A stretch of 64,000 bases of DNA. It comes from Tsukamurella asaccharolytica (GTDB lineage Bacteria; Actinomycetota; Actinomycetes; Mycobacteriales; Mycobacteriaceae). Made by a program: the position numbers and the translations under genes. Location: positions 62,001 through 126,000 of the forward strand of contig NZ_VIGW01000001.1 in assembly GCF_007858435.1 (NCBI RefSeq), in the 5' to 3' direction. The notes beneath the pieces are model-generated. The model made no database searches and had not been told where the DNA came from. It was given only the letters and a program-made list of their open reading frames with translations. Shown in pieces: positions 35,933-44,663 of this stretch (position 1 is the stretch's first letter; each line of letters starts with the position of its first letter).

Positions 35933-36724
35933 TCAGGCGAGGGGGATCAGCGCGCGGGGGTCGTCGTAGGGCAGGGGCGCGGCGGACTCCGCGGCCACCG
36001 TCAGCCGCTCGAAGCGGATGGACCCGCCGTGGTTGTCGAGGAAGGCGATGTCGGCGGCGTCGCGGCCGGTGGCGATGCGCACCATCGCGGCGCGCGGGGC
36101 GAGGCCGGTCCCGTCGAGCACCCACCAGCGGCCGTCGACCATCACCTCGGCGACGGCGTGGAAGTCCATCGGGTCACAGCCGGGCGCGAAGACCGCGCTC
36201 ATGCGGGCGGGCAGCTTCAGGGCACGGAGCAGCGCGATCGTCAGGTGCGCGTAGTCGCGGCACACGCCGGCGGAGGCGAGCAGGGTGTCCGAGGCGCCGT
36301 CGACGGAGCGGCTGGCTCCGGGCAGGTAGTCGAGGCGGCTCGCCACGAACTCCCGCACCGCCACAGCGCGGTGCGCGTCCCCGGTCACGTCCGCGAACTG
36401 CTTCGCGGCGAAACCGTAGAACCGATCCACTTCGCAGTAGCGCGATGGCCGCAGGTACAGCGACTGCAGGTACGGGTCGACGGGCTCCGGCTCCGCGAAG
36501 CCCGCCACCTGGGCCTGGTAGTCCAGCTGCACCCGCCCCGGCCCCGCGTCGACGCGGTGGATGCGGCCGCCGTGCGGCCCGACGACCTCCTGGACGGGCA
36601 GAGCGGCACCGTCGAGCGTGACCGCGAGCGCCTCGTGCACCTGCAGGCCCCGCACCCGCGCGACGGTGGCCTGGTACTCGAGCACCGTGGGCGCGAGGAC
36701 GGTGCACAGCACCCGCGCGGACAT
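35933..36724 (-). CDS. Transglutaminase-like cysteine protease-fold protein
   Basis: 263 residues from the ATG at 36724. The catalytic triad is Cys155 in SAGVCRDYAHL, His189 in MDFHAVAEV and Asp204 in WVLDGTG, all intact. The N-terminal part is a beta-rich domain typical of the bacterial transglutaminase-like family (PF01841). No signal peptide is seen. Substrate unknown; relatives are proteases, amidases or peptidoglycan-linked enzymes. Upstream is an L,D-transpeptidase lipoprotein gene; a GTG start near 36778 would overlap that gene and is less likely. Confidence 0.85.
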   Translation of the reverse strand: MSARVLCTVLAPTVLEYQATVARVRGLQVHEALAVTLDGAALPVQEVVGPHGGRIHRVDAGPGRVQLDYQAQVAGFAEPEPVDPYLQSLYLRPSRYCEVDRFYGFAAKQFADVTGDAHRAVAVREFVASRLDYLPGASRSVDGASDTLLASAGVCRDYAHLTIALLRALKLPARMSAVFAPGCDPMDFHAVAEVMVDGRWWVLDGTGLAPRAAMVRIATGRDAADIAFLDNHGGSIRFERLTVAAESAAPLPYDDPRALIPLA

Positions 36725-36744
36725 CCTCCGCGCGCCGGGGACCA

Positions 36745-37920
36745 CTACTTCTTCGACAGAGCCGACATCGATTGCCACGCCGGCCAGTCTAGGGTCCAGT
36801 CGTAGATGTCCCCGTCGGCCTCCGAGAGCGGGATCGACGTGCCCGTGACCTCGACCGGATCGCCGAAGAGCGCGCTGGCGAAGTAGCGCTGCGCATCCTC
36901 GAGCGAGAGGTTGATGCAGCCGTTCGTGACGTTGGTGCTGCCCTGGTTCCCGACTGTCTGCGGGTTGGCGTGGATGAACTCGCCGTTGTTGGAGATCCGC
37001 ACCGCGAACCGCTCGTGCACGTTGAAATAGCCGGCTGCGGGGTTGGACATGTAGAAGTCCTCGTGCTTCTCGCTCACCACGTGGATGCCCGAGCGGGTGA
37101 CGTTGCGCGGGAGGTCGGCCTCTCCGTACGAGCACGGCAGGTCGAGGAACACCTGGTCGCCGCGCATCACGAGGATCCGGTGCGACGGAGCCGAGGCCTT
37201 GACGATCTGCGACCGCCCGACGACGAAATCGCTGGTCACATCACTGGCACCGTACTGGCCGCCGCCGTGGTCGAGGCCGTAGAGCCTGCCGTTCATCGAC
37301 ACCTTGGTGCCGGGCGCGAAGTACTCCCGCGGGCGCCAGTGCGCGCGGGACCCGTTGTCCTCGGGCAGCCAGGCCCAGGAGCCCTCGGTGTGCGGCGTCG
37401 TGGTGACCTCGAGCGCCCTCTCGACGGCCGCCTTGTCCTCGACCGTGCCTGCGAACTTGAGGATGAGCGGCGCGGCGATGCCGACCTCGGCACCGTCGGC
37501 GATGTTGACCTGGACCGACACGGTCGCATCGGGCGAGACCACGGCGACCTCGCCGTCGAGACTCGACCAGGTTCCGCCCTCGCCGTCGGCGGCGCCGGAC
37601 CAGCGATAGGTGGCGCCGAAGCCGAGGGGCTCGGCCGTCGAATAGGTCACACCGTCGGGCGACGCGGTCAGTTCGACCTTTTTGCCCGACTGGGTGTTGG
37701 TCAGCGCCACGCCCGGACGGAACGTGCCGCCGCGCACCCGCACGGAGACGGTGTCGCGGGGGCCGATCTTCTTCCCGGCCGCGGGCGCGTACTCGAAGGT
37801 GGGGGCATCGGCCCTGGTCTCGCCGATGCCGCCGTCACGGGTGCAGGCGGTGGCGACGACGGCCACCGTCGCCGCGGCACCGCCGAGGAAGGCGCGCCGG
37901 CCTACCGGCGCACGAAACAT
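36745..37920 (-). CDS. L,D-transpeptidase lipoprotein (LprQ/Ldt type)
   Basis: 391 residues. The N-terminus has RR at 8-9, a hydrophobic core and a lipobox VATAC, so it is a (possibly Tat-exported) lipoprotein. Two Ig-like domains (about 40-230) precede the YkuD catalytic domain, whose active site is HANPQTVG followed by STNVTNGCINLS with the nucleophilic Cys. The usual S-H-G-C is T-N-G-C here, a tolerated variant in some homologues. It makes 3-3 cross-links in peptidoglycan. It precedes murB in the same genomic order I recall for M. tuberculosis Rv0483-Rv0482, but here reads in the same direction as murB. Confidence 0.93.
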   Translation of the reverse strand: MFRAPVGRRAFLGGAAATVAVVATACTRDGGIGETRADAPTFEYAPAAGKKIGPRDTVSVRVRGGTFRPGVALTNTQSGKKVELTASPDGVTYSTAEPLGFGATYRWSGAADGEGGTWSSLDGEVAVVSPDATVSVQVNIADGAEVGIAAPLILKFAGTVEDKAAVERALEVTTTPHTEGSWAWLPEDNGSRAHWRPREYFAPGTKVSMNGRLYGLDHGGGQYGASDVTSDFVVGRSQIVKASAPSHRILVMRGDQVFLDLPCSYGEADLPRNVTRSGIHVVSEKHEDFYMSNPAAGYFNVHERFAVRISNNGEFIHANPQTVGNQGSTNVTNGCINLSLEDAQRYFASALFGDPVEVTGTSIPLSEADGDIYDWTLDWPAWQSMSALSKK

Positions 37921-37939
37921 GTCGAACACCGTAGGAATT

Positions 37940-39019
37940 CTACGGGCGCAGGGCAGGAAGCTCGGCACCCACGAGGACGGGCTCGGGCCGCAACTCGACG
38001 CCGAACCGGGCGAACACCCCATCCCGGACCTCGCGCGCGAGGTCAAGGAGTTCCGCGGTCGTGCCGGTGCCGCGGTTGGTCAGCGCGAGGGTGTGCTTCG
38101 TCGAGAGGGAGACGCCCGTGCGGCCACCGTCGTAGCCCTTGCGGAACCCCGCCCGCTCGATGAGCCAACCCGCGGAGAGCTTCACGCCGTCGGGCGCGGG
38201 GTACTGCGGGGTGCTCTCGCCCGTCGCCTCCTCGATGCGCGCGACGATCGCCGCCGCGCTCGCGGCGGGCACGACGGGGTTGGTGAAGAAGGAGCCGACG
38301 CTCCACGTGTCGTGGTCGGCCGCGTCGAGGACCATGCCCTTGCCGCGACGCAGGTCGAGTACGGCGCGGCGCGCGGCCGCGGGGTCGACGGTGCCACCGG
38401 GCTCGGCGCCCAGCGCCCGGGCGAGTTCGCCGTACCGGATGTGGGCGGACGCACCGTCGGACAGGGCGAACCGCACGCGCAGCACCACGTCGGCGGGGCC
38501 GGCAGCAGCCGAGCCGCCGCCGGGAGCCTCGTGCTGCTTGAGGCGCGACGTGCGGTAGCCGAGGCCCAGCGTCTCGGGCGCGACCCACTCGGTCTCCCCG
38601 GTAGCGCGGTGATAGAGCTCGACGGCGTCGAGCCACGCCGCGACCTCGACGCCGTAGGCCCCGACGTTCTGCACCGGCGTCGCGCCCGCGGAACCGGGGA
38701 TGCCGGACAGGCACTCGAGACCGCCGAGCCCGGCGTCGACGGAGGCGGCGACCACGTCGTCCCAGATCGCGCCGGCGTCGGCGGTGAGCACGGTGCCGTC
38801 GATCACGACGTCCTCGTGCGCGACGTGCACGACGGTCCCGGCGAAGCCCGCATCGGCGATGACGAGGTTGGAGCCCCCGCCGACCAGCAGCACTGGCTCG
38901 CCGACGGCGTCGCAGCGGCCGACAGCCTCCGCGACCGCCGCGGCGGAATCGCACCGCAGGTAGGCGCGGGCGGGGCCGCCCAGACGCAGCGTGGTCAACT
39001 CCGATAGCAGTTCAGGCAC
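37940..39019 (-). CDS. murB: UDP-N-acetylenolpyruvoylglucosamine reductase
   Basis: 359 residues from a GTG at 39019. FAD-binding and active-site motifs: LTTLRLGGPARAY, LLVGGGSNLVIAD, SGIPGSAGATPVQNVGAYG, the proton-donor Ser in GSFFTNPV and the Glu/Lys region in PDGVKLSAGWLIERAG. It completes UDP-MurNAc synthesis for peptidoglycan with NADPH. Longer frames read into the DUF2505 genes and are shadows. It is 19 bases upstream of the L,D-transpeptidase and 24 bases from the divergent DUF2505 gene. Confidence 0.96.
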   Translation of the reverse strand: MPELLSELTTLRLGGPARAYLRCDSAAAVAEAVGRCDAVGEPVLLVGGGSNLVIADAGFAGTVVHVAHEDVVIDGTVLTADAGAIWDDVVAASVDAGLGGLECLSGIPGSAGATPVQNVGAYGVEVAAWLDAVELYHRATGETEWVAPETLGLGYRTSRLKQHEAPGGGSAAAGPADVVLRVRFALSDGASAHIRYGELARALGAEPGGTVDPAAARRAVLDLRRGKGMVLDAADHDTWSVGSFFTNPVVPAASAAAIVARIEEATGESTPQYPAPDGVKLSAGWLIERAGFRKGYDGGRTGVSLSTKHTLALTNRGTGTTAELLDLAREVRDGVFARFGVELRPEPVLVGAELPALRP

Positions 39020-39043
39020 CCCGCAACGGTAACGTGTCCGGCT

Positions 39044-39559
39044 ATGACCACCCGTCTCGAGCGATCGCTCGACTACGCCACCCAGCCGGCCACGCTGCAC
39101 GGCGCGTTCACCGACGCCGAGTACTGGCCCGCCCGCGTGGCCGAGGTCGGCGGCGAGGGCGCCCGCATCGCGGAACTGTCCATCACCGGCGAGGGCGCCG
39201 AGCGCTCGGTGCGCGTGCTCGTGGTGCACCTCATCGGCGAGGACAAGCTGCCGAGCGTCGTGACCGCGATCCGCCCCGGCGGCCTGGAGATCCACCGCGT
39301 CGAGGAGTGGGGCCCGTTCGACGGCACCCGCTCCGAGGGCCGCTTCTCCGCCGAGATCCAGGGCGTCCCCGCGCAGCTGTCCGGCACGAGCGTCATCGAA
39401 GCCGCCCCCGAGGGCGCGCGCATCACCGGGACCGGCGAGGCCAGCGTCTCCATCCCGTTCATCGCGAACAAGGTCGAGTCGCTCGTCATCGAGAACCTGC
39501 AGGAGCTCATGGAGAGCGAGCGCGAGTTCACCCTGCAGTGGATCGCCGAGCGTGCCTGA
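39044..39559 (+). CDS. DUF2505 protein, copy 1
   Basis: 171 residues. ERSLDYATQPATLHGAFTDAEYWPARVAEVGG at the start and VSIPFIANKVESLVIENLQELMESEREFTLQWI at the end match DUF2505, a START/SRPBCC-like lipid or ligand-binding fold found mainly in mycolic-acid actinobacteria. No catalytic residues are known. A second copy follows 18 bases after the stop. Position next to murB is conserved in mycobacteria (one copy there). Confidence 0.88.
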   Translation: MTTRLERSLDYATQPATLHGAFTDAEYWPARVAEVGGEGARIAELSITGEGAERSVRVLVVHLIGEDKLPSVVTAIRPGGLEIHRVEEWGPFDGTRSEGRFSAEIQGVPAQLSGTSVIEAAPEGARITGTGEASVSIPFIANKVESLVIENLQELMESEREFTLQWIAERA

Positions 39560-39577
39560 CCGGTAAGGTTCCCCCAC

Positions 39578-40087
39578 ATGGCACGACGTCTCAGCTACTC
39601 GGCGCGCTTCCCGTTCCCCGCCGAGGTCTTCTACTCCGCGTACTCCGACAAGGACTACTGGACCGAGAAGATGACCGACTTCCGGAACCTGACCCCGCTG
39701 TCGGAGCTCACCGAGTTCGACGTCGACGACGAGGGCATCACGGTCGTCCAGAAGCAGAACCTGCCGCACGAGTACCTGCCGCCGATCGCGCAGGGCGTCG
39801 TGAAGAAGGACATGATCATCACGCGCGAGGAGTTCTACGGCGCATGGGACGGCGAGAACTCGATCGGCGACTACAAGGCGTCGATCCCCGCGGGCCCCGG
39901 CACGCTCAAGGGTGAGGCCTCGCTGTTCAACACCGAGACGGGCTGCACGATGCGCTACACCACCGTGGTGAAGGTCTTCGTCCCGTTCGTGGGCACCAAG
40001 CTCGAGCAGCTCATCCTCATCAACCTCGTGGACCTCTTCCGCGCCGAGGCCGAGTACCTCAAGTACTGGGTCGACAAGAACAACTGA
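39578..40087 (+). CDS. DUF2505 protein, copy 2
   Basis: 169 residues, paralogous to the gene before it: RLSYSARFPFPAEVFYSAYSDKDYWTEKM matches the N-terminal segment of copy 1, and VFVPFVGTKLEQLILINLVDLFRAEAEYLKYW matches its C-terminal helix. The two differ widely otherwise, so the duplication is old. Probably cytoplasmic or membrane-associated; function unknown. The methyltransferase gene begins 3 bases after its stop. Confidence 0.87.
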   Translation: MARRLSYSARFPFPAEVFYSAYSDKDYWTEKMTDFRNLTPLSELTEFDVDDEGITVVQKQNLPHEYLPPIAQGVVKKDMIITREEFYGAWDGENSIGDYKASIPAGPGTLKGEASLFNTETGCTMRYTTVVKVFVPFVGTKLEQLILINLVDLFRAEAEYLKYWVDKNN

Positions 40088-40090
40088 CCC

Positions 40091-40882
40091 GTGCCCTCCC
40101 CCGAGGGCCGGATCGCTCGGCAGCCCGAAGGGCGCATCACGCGCGGCACGACGGGGCTGAACCGGCTGCGGCGCAGTGATCGCTGGTCGGTGCACTCGCC
40201 GCCCGTCGTCGCGGCGCTGGGCGGACCGTCGCCGCTGGCCGTCGACGTGGGCTACGGCGCGCTACCCGACACCACCCTCGAGTGGGCCACCTGGCTGCGG
40301 CGGATCAACCCCGCGGTCCGGGTGACGGGCCTGGAGATCGACCCCGATCGCGTGGTGCCCGGCCGCGACGGCGTCGAGTTCGCGCGCGGCGGCTTCGAGC
40401 TCGCGGGGCTGAGCCCGAACCTGGTGCGCGCCTTCAACGTGCTGCGGCAGTACGACGAGTCCGAGGTGGCCGACGCGTGGGCGATGGTCACCTCGCGGCT
40501 CGCGCCGGGCGGCGTCTTCGTGGAGGGCACCTGCGACGAGCTGGGCCGGCGGTGCTGCTGGATCGTCCTCGACGCCACCGGGCCGCGGACGCTCACGCTG
40601 GCCTGGCATCCCGGATTCACCGACCACCCGTCGGAGCTGGCCGAGCGGCTGCCGAAGGCGCTGATCCACCACAACGTGCCCGGCGAGCGGATCCACACCC
40701 TGCTCGCGCTGGCGGATCGCTGCTGGGACGAGGCCGCCGGGTACGCGCCCTACGGCAACCGGGTCCGCTGGCGCGCGGCGGCGGTCGCGCTGGCCGAACG
40801 CACCGACGGTGCCGCGCGCCCGCCCCGTCGCCCGGTCCGCGACAACCTGCTCACCGTCGACTGGGCGTTCGTCGCCCCGTAG
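40091..40882 (+). CDS. Class I SAM-dependent methyltransferase-like protein
   Basis: 263 residues from a GTG at 40091. Motif I region: LAVDVGYGALPDTTLEWATWL, followed by VTGLEIDPDRV (motif II acidic residue). The glycine-rich loop is shortened compared with DxGxGxG, so cofactor binding is likely but the target is unknown. It is in an operon-like run with the DUF2505 genes and the nitrilase. Closely similar proteins occur next to the nitrilase in related genera (family memory only). Confidence 0.75.
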   Translation: MPSPEGRIARQPEGRITRGTTGLNRLRRSDRWSVHSPPVVAALGGPSPLAVDVGYGALPDTTLEWATWLRRINPAVRVTGLEIDPDRVVPGRDGVEFARGGFELAGLSPNLVRAFNVLRQYDESEVADAWAMVTSRLAPGGVFVEGTCDELGRRCCWIVLDATGPRTLTLAWHPGFTDHPSELAERLPKALIHHNVPGERIHTLLALADRCWDEAAGYAPYGNRVRWRAAAVALAERTDGAARPPRRPVRDNLLTVDWAFVAP

Positions 40883-40950
40883 CGGCCCGTGCGGCGCGGC
40901 GACCCGTCTCGAGCACGGGTCGTCGAGCGTGAGTCAGTAGTGTGGTGCGC

Positions 40951-41766
40951 ATGACATCGCTGACCGTCGCGCTGGCGCAGCTCGAGGCCACGACCGACCC
41001 GGCCGCCAACGCCGCGCTGGTCGAGGACGGGCTGCGGCGCGCCGCGGAGGCGGGGGCCGCGCTCGCCGTCTTCCCCGAGGCCACGATGTGCCGGTTCGGG
41101 GTGCCGCTCGGGCCCGTCGCCGAGCCGCTCGACGGGCCGTGGGCGACGCGCGTCGCCGACGCCGCCCGGGCCACCGGAGTGCACGTCGTCGCGGGCATGT
41201 TCACCCCCGCCGCCGACGGCCGGGTCCGCAACACCCTGCTGTCCGCCGCCCCCGACGGCACCCGCACCGCCTACGACAAGATCCACCTCTTCGACGCCTT
41301 CGGCTTCGCCGAGTCGCGCACCGTCGAGCCCGGCGAGCGTGCGGTGCTGATCGACGTCGGCGGGGTCACCGTCGGGCTGAGCACCTGCTACGACCTGCGC
41401 TTCCCCGCCCTGTACCAGGGCCTCGCCGACGCCGGGGCGCAGGTGATCGTCACGCCCGCGTCGTGGGGCGACGGCCCCGGCAAGCTCGACGCCTTCACCA
41501 CGCTGGCCCGCGCGCGGGCGCTGGACTCGACCACCTACGTCGTCGCCGTCGACCAGGCGCGCCCGTCCGACCCGGAGCCCGGCCCCGCGCCGCGCGGGGT
41601 GGGCGGCTCGCTCGCCGTCGGGCCCGACGGTGCGGTGCTCGCCTCCGCCGGCGACGGGCCGGAACAGCTCGTCGTCGACCTGCCGCTCGCCCGCGTCGAC
41701 GAGGTGCGGGCCACGCTGCCCGTCCTCGCCAATCGCAGGGCCTTCACCGTCGCCACCCAGGGATGA
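40951..41766 (+). CDS. Nitrilase superfamily amidohydrolase
   Basis: 271 residues from the ATG at 40951. The Glu-Lys-Cys triad is present: Glu in VFPEATM, Lys in YDKIHLFDAFG, and Cys in GLSTCYDLRFPALYQ. This places it in the Nit/omega-amidase branch that hydrolyses small amides such as deaminated glutathione or alpha-ketoglutaramate (family knowledge). The equivalent gene in M. tuberculosis is, as I recall, Rv0480c in the same neighbourhood. The end overlaps the next start (ATGA). Confidence 0.92.
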   Translation: MTSLTVALAQLEATTDPAANAALVEDGLRRAAEAGAALAVFPEATMCRFGVPLGPVAEPLDGPWATRVADAARATGVHVVAGMFTPAADGRVRNTLLSAAPDGTRTAYDKIHLFDAFGFAESRTVEPGERAVLIDVGGVTVGLSTCYDLRFPALYQGLADAGAQVIVTPASWGDGPGKLDAFTTLARARALDSTTYVVAVDQARPSDPEPGPAPRGVGGSLAVGPDGAVLASAGDGPEQLVVDLPLARVDEVRATLPVLANRRAFTVATQG

Positions 41767-42743
41767 GGAACAATCTAACGCCGATGGACACGAACCCGAA
41801 CGCCCCGCAGAACCCCGGCCCCCCGAACGGTCCGCAGGACGGGCCGCAGGACGGCTTCACCCGGCCGATCGAGCCCGCGGCCCGGCCGTCGGGCGCGCAC
41901 GCGCAGCCGGCGCCCGGCCAGCAGCCGCCGCTCCCCCCGGTGCCGCCCACGCAGATCCCGCCCGGCGGACCGTCGGGGCAGGGCGGCCGGGGCGGGGGCG
42001 GTAAGCCCGCGAAGCCGGCCAAGCAGCGCTCCACCGGCAAGCTCATCGGCCTGGCGGCGGCCGGCCTCGTCGCGGTCCTCGTGATCGTGCTCGTCGGCTC
42101 CGAGCTGTACATCCGCAACCACGTGCAGAACTGCCTCGCGGACAACATCAAGCAGGGCACGAGGGCGAGCGACGCCAAGGTCGGCTTCGCGAAGACGCCG
42201 ATGCTGATCCAGAACGCGAGCGGCAAGATCTCCTCGATCGACATCCAGGTCGACGGCATGCAGGGCACTCCCGGGCTGAACGCGCACATCCTGCTCAAGG
42301 GCGTCGAGCCCAGCGGCGAGAACAAGATCGACGACGCCACCATCGTCGGCACCTTCACCGCCGACGGCATCAAGAACAAGGTCGTCAGCTCGCAGGTCAT
42401 CAGCGACCCGACGGTCACGCTGAACGCCGCAGCGAACCGGATCGAGATCAGCGGCACCGCAGTCATCGTGCCGGTCACGGTCAACCTCACGCCGACCATC
42501 AAGGACAACAAGGTGGTGCTCACGGCGAGCAAGGCGTCGGTCTTCGGCATCGGCGTCCCCGACGACCTGGCGCAGCAGCTCATCACGGCCGTCGCCGACA
42601 TCCCCACCCCGAACGGCCTGACCGCCAGCGACCTGAAGATGACCGACGAGGGCATCTCGCTGCGCTACTCCGGCCAGAACGTGCTGCCGAAGGACATCGA
42701 GAGCGGCGCCGACGTCGGCGCCACGAACTGCTCGGTGCTCTAG
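41763..42743 (+). CDS. DUF2993 protein with proline-rich N-terminus (LmeA-like)
   Basis: 326 residues from the ATG at 41763 (41784 is an alternative). Residues 1-95 are rich in Pro, Gly and Gln and are probably cytoplasmic and disordered. A single membrane segment follows (LIGLAAAGLVAVLVIVLVGSELY), and then an exported domain of DUF2993, a tubular lipid-binding fold found in the periplasmic protein LmeA. It may bind or carry lipids at the cell envelope. It is coupled to the nitrilase gene. A similar Pro-rich membrane protein sits here in mycobacteria (Rv0479c). Confidence 0.85.
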   Translation: MRNNLTPMDTNPNAPQNPGPPNGPQDGPQDGFTRPIEPAARPSGAHAQPAPGQQPPLPPVPPTQIPPGGPSGQGGRGGGGKPAKPAKQRSTGKLIGLAAAGLVAVLVIVLVGSELYIRNHVQNCLADNIKQGTRASDAKVGFAKTPMLIQNASGKISSIDIQVDGMQGTPGLNAHILLKGVEPSGENKIDDATIVGTFTADGIKNKVVSSQVISDPTVTLNAAANRIEISGTAVIVPVTVNLTPTIKDNKVVLTASKASVFGIGVPDDLAQQLITAVADIPTPNGLTASDLKMTDEGISLRYSGQNVLPKDIESGADVGATNCSVL

Positions 42744-42749
42744 CGGGCC

Positions 42750-43325
42750 ATGGCGATGGACGCCCCGGTGGGTCGGGTGGTGCACGTCGTGCGTAACTTC
42801 AGCGCGCACCCACCGAGCGCACTGGGGCTGCCGCCGCGCCTCACGGCCGCGACGAAGACGCTCCTCGGCGTCGGCCTCGTGATCGCCACGCTCGGCGCCG
42901 CCGTCCTCGTCGTCGGGTTGTGGACGGCCGATGACGTCCCCGGCCTGTGGTTCCGGGTGCTGTTCACCGCCTTCCCCGGGCTGGTCCTGTGCGGCTTCTG
43001 GTTCGCCTACCTGGCCTCCTTCGGAAGCGCCGCGCAGGAACGGGACGCCGAGCGGCGCTGGGCCGCACTGCGCGGCGCGGCCGTGCCCGGCCACGGCACC
43101 GTCGAGGAACGCCGCGTGCGCACGTCCGAGACCGGCGGCGTCACCGGGTTCGTCCTCGAGATCACCGGCGACGGCGGGCCCTTCTCCGCCCAGTGGCGCG
43201 CGAGCGGCGACGAACTGCTGCAGCCGCAGGTCCCGGGCGTCGGCTCGGCGGTCCGGTTCTGGCGCACCACGCCCGACGGTCCGCTGGTGGTCGAGGCCCT
43301 CGATCCCACGGTGGTGCGGCCGTGA
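42750..43325 (+). CDS. Hypothetical membrane protein
   Basis: 191 residues. Two adjacent membrane segments are clear (TLLGVGLVIATLGAAVLVVGLW and LFTAFPGLVLCGFWFAYLASFG). The C-terminal part, about residues 95-191, is a small beta-rich domain with GVTGFVLEITGDGGPFSAQW and VGSAVRFWRTTPDGPLVVEALDP, resembling the extracytoplasmic or cytoplasmic DUF3592-like tails. Its stop overlaps the start of the cytochrome P450 gene (GTGA), so the two are co-translated. Function unknown. Confidence 0.75.
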   Translation: MAMDAPVGRVVHVVRNFSAHPPSALGLPPRLTAATKTLLGVGLVIATLGAAVLVVGLWTADDVPGLWFRVLFTAFPGLVLCGFWFAYLASFGSAAQERDAERRWAALRGAAVPGHGTVEERRVRTSETGGVTGFVLEITGDGGPFSAQWRASGDELLQPQVPGVGSAVRFWRTTPDGPLVVEALDPTVVRP

Positions 43326-44620
43326 GCGCGCCGCGGCTCGACCTGAGGCTGCGGGTCCGCTGGGCGGTGCTGCACGGGCTGCCGCGCTACGCCCTCCCCC
43401 GCCGCGCCGCCCGCGGCGACACCATGGCCGAGCTCCTGCTCGGCTACCGCGGCGCGCCGGGCGGCCAGTACGCGCGGCTCGACCGCATCCGCGAGCAGGG
43501 CCGGATCATCGGCAGCGAGGTCGGCGGGGCGACGGCCGATCACGCGCTGTGCCGGGCGGTGCTGCGCGACCCGCGGTTCGCCACCGTTCAGCCGCGGGAC
43601 TTCGGCCTGCCGCGGCCGCTCCTCCAAGTCCTCGAATGGAGCGACCCGCGCCTGCCGAACCCCGTCGAGCCGCCGTCGATGCTGGTCAGCGAGCCTCCGG
43701 CGCATACGGCGTACCGGCACCCCATCGCCCGGACCTTCACCCCGAAGGCGATCGCGACGCTCACCGACCGGGCACGGACCGTGAGCGAGCAGCTCCTCGA
43801 CGAGCTCGCCCGCGCTCCCCGCCCCGATCTCGTGACGGGCTACGCCGCGCGCCTGCCCGTCACGATGATCGGGCGGCTACTGGGCCTGCCCGAGGCCGAC
43901 GACGAGTACATGCTGGAGTGGGGCGAGGCCGCGGCGCCGCTGCTCGACACGGGCCTCGACTGGCCGGTCTACCGGCGCGCGCAACACGCGCTCCGGGGCC
44001 TCGACGAATATCTCACCGCGCATTTCGCGCGGGTCCGCGCGCGGCCGGACGCCGACGACCCGTTCGCGCTGCTCGCCGGCTCCGGCGAGCTGACCGAGCG
44101 GGAGCTGGTGACGAACGCGGCGCTGCTGATCGGCGCGGGCTTCGAGACCACGGTCAACCTCATCGGCAACGGGATCGTCGCGCTGCTGGAGCACCCCGCT
44201 CAGCTGGAGCGGCTGCGCGCCGAGCCCGAGCTGTGGACGAACGCCGTCGAAGAGATCCTGCGCTACTCCAGCCCCGTCCAGCGCACCGCGCGCGCGGCCC
44301 GGGAGAGCGGCGAGATCGAGGGCTTCGCCTTCGCGGAGGGCACCGTCGTCTCGCTGCTGCTCGCGGGCGCGAACCGCGACCCCGCCGTCTTCGACCGGCC
44401 GCACGAGTTCGATGTCGCGCGGCCCGAGGCGAAGAAGAACGTCTCCTTCGGCTACGGCATCCACGCCTGCATCGGCGCGGCGCTGGCGCGGATGGAGGGC
44501 GCCGTGGCGCTGCGCGCGCTGTTCGAGCGGTACCCGGGCCTCGCGCTCGACGGGCCCGGCACGCATCGCGGGCTCGCCACGCTGTACGGGTGGGCGGCAC
44601 TGCCCGCGAAACTCGCCTAG
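43322..44620 (+). CDS. Cytochrome P450
   Basis: 432 residues from a GTG at 43322. Heme-binding loop FGYGIHACIGAAL with the axial Cys near 382, oxygen-activation helix LIGAGFETTVNLIGNG, and the E-x-x-R pair in EEILRYSSPVQR. It is a soluble class I enzyme that needs ferredoxin and reductase partners; none is adjacent. Substrate not predictable. It is coupled to the small membrane protein upstream. A 7-bp hairpin follows, shared with convergent deoC. Confidence 0.95.
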   Translation: MSAPRLDLRLRVRWAVLHGLPRYALPRRAARGDTMAELLLGYRGAPGGQYARLDRIREQGRIIGSEVGGATADHALCRAVLRDPRFATVQPRDFGLPRPLLQVLEWSDPRLPNPVEPPSMLVSEPPAHTAYRHPIARTFTPKAIATLTDRARTVSEQLLDELARAPRPDLVTGYAARLPVTMIGRLLGLPEADDEYMLEWGEAAAPLLDTGLDWPVYRRAQHALRGLDEYLTAHFARVRARPDADDPFALLAGSGELTERELVTNAALLIGAGFETTVNLIGNGIVALLEHPAQLERLRAEPELWTNAVEEILRYSSPVQRTARAARESGEIEGFAFAEGTVVSLLLAGANRDPAVFDRPHEFDVARPEAKKNVSFGYGIHACIGAALARMEGAVALRALFERYPGLALDGPGTHRGLATLYGWAALPAKLA

Positions 44621-44621
44621 C

Positions 44622-44647
44622 CCGACGGGGCCTGGGCGCACCGTCGG
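44622..44647. terminator. Bidirectional hairpin between P450 and deoC
   Basis: CCGACGG / CCGTCGG, a 7-bp perfect stem with a 12-base loop, between two convergent genes (P450 ends 44620, deoC ends 44664). Likely a shared terminator. Confidence 0.6.
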
Positions 44648-44663
44648 ACGGAGCGAACGTGCG

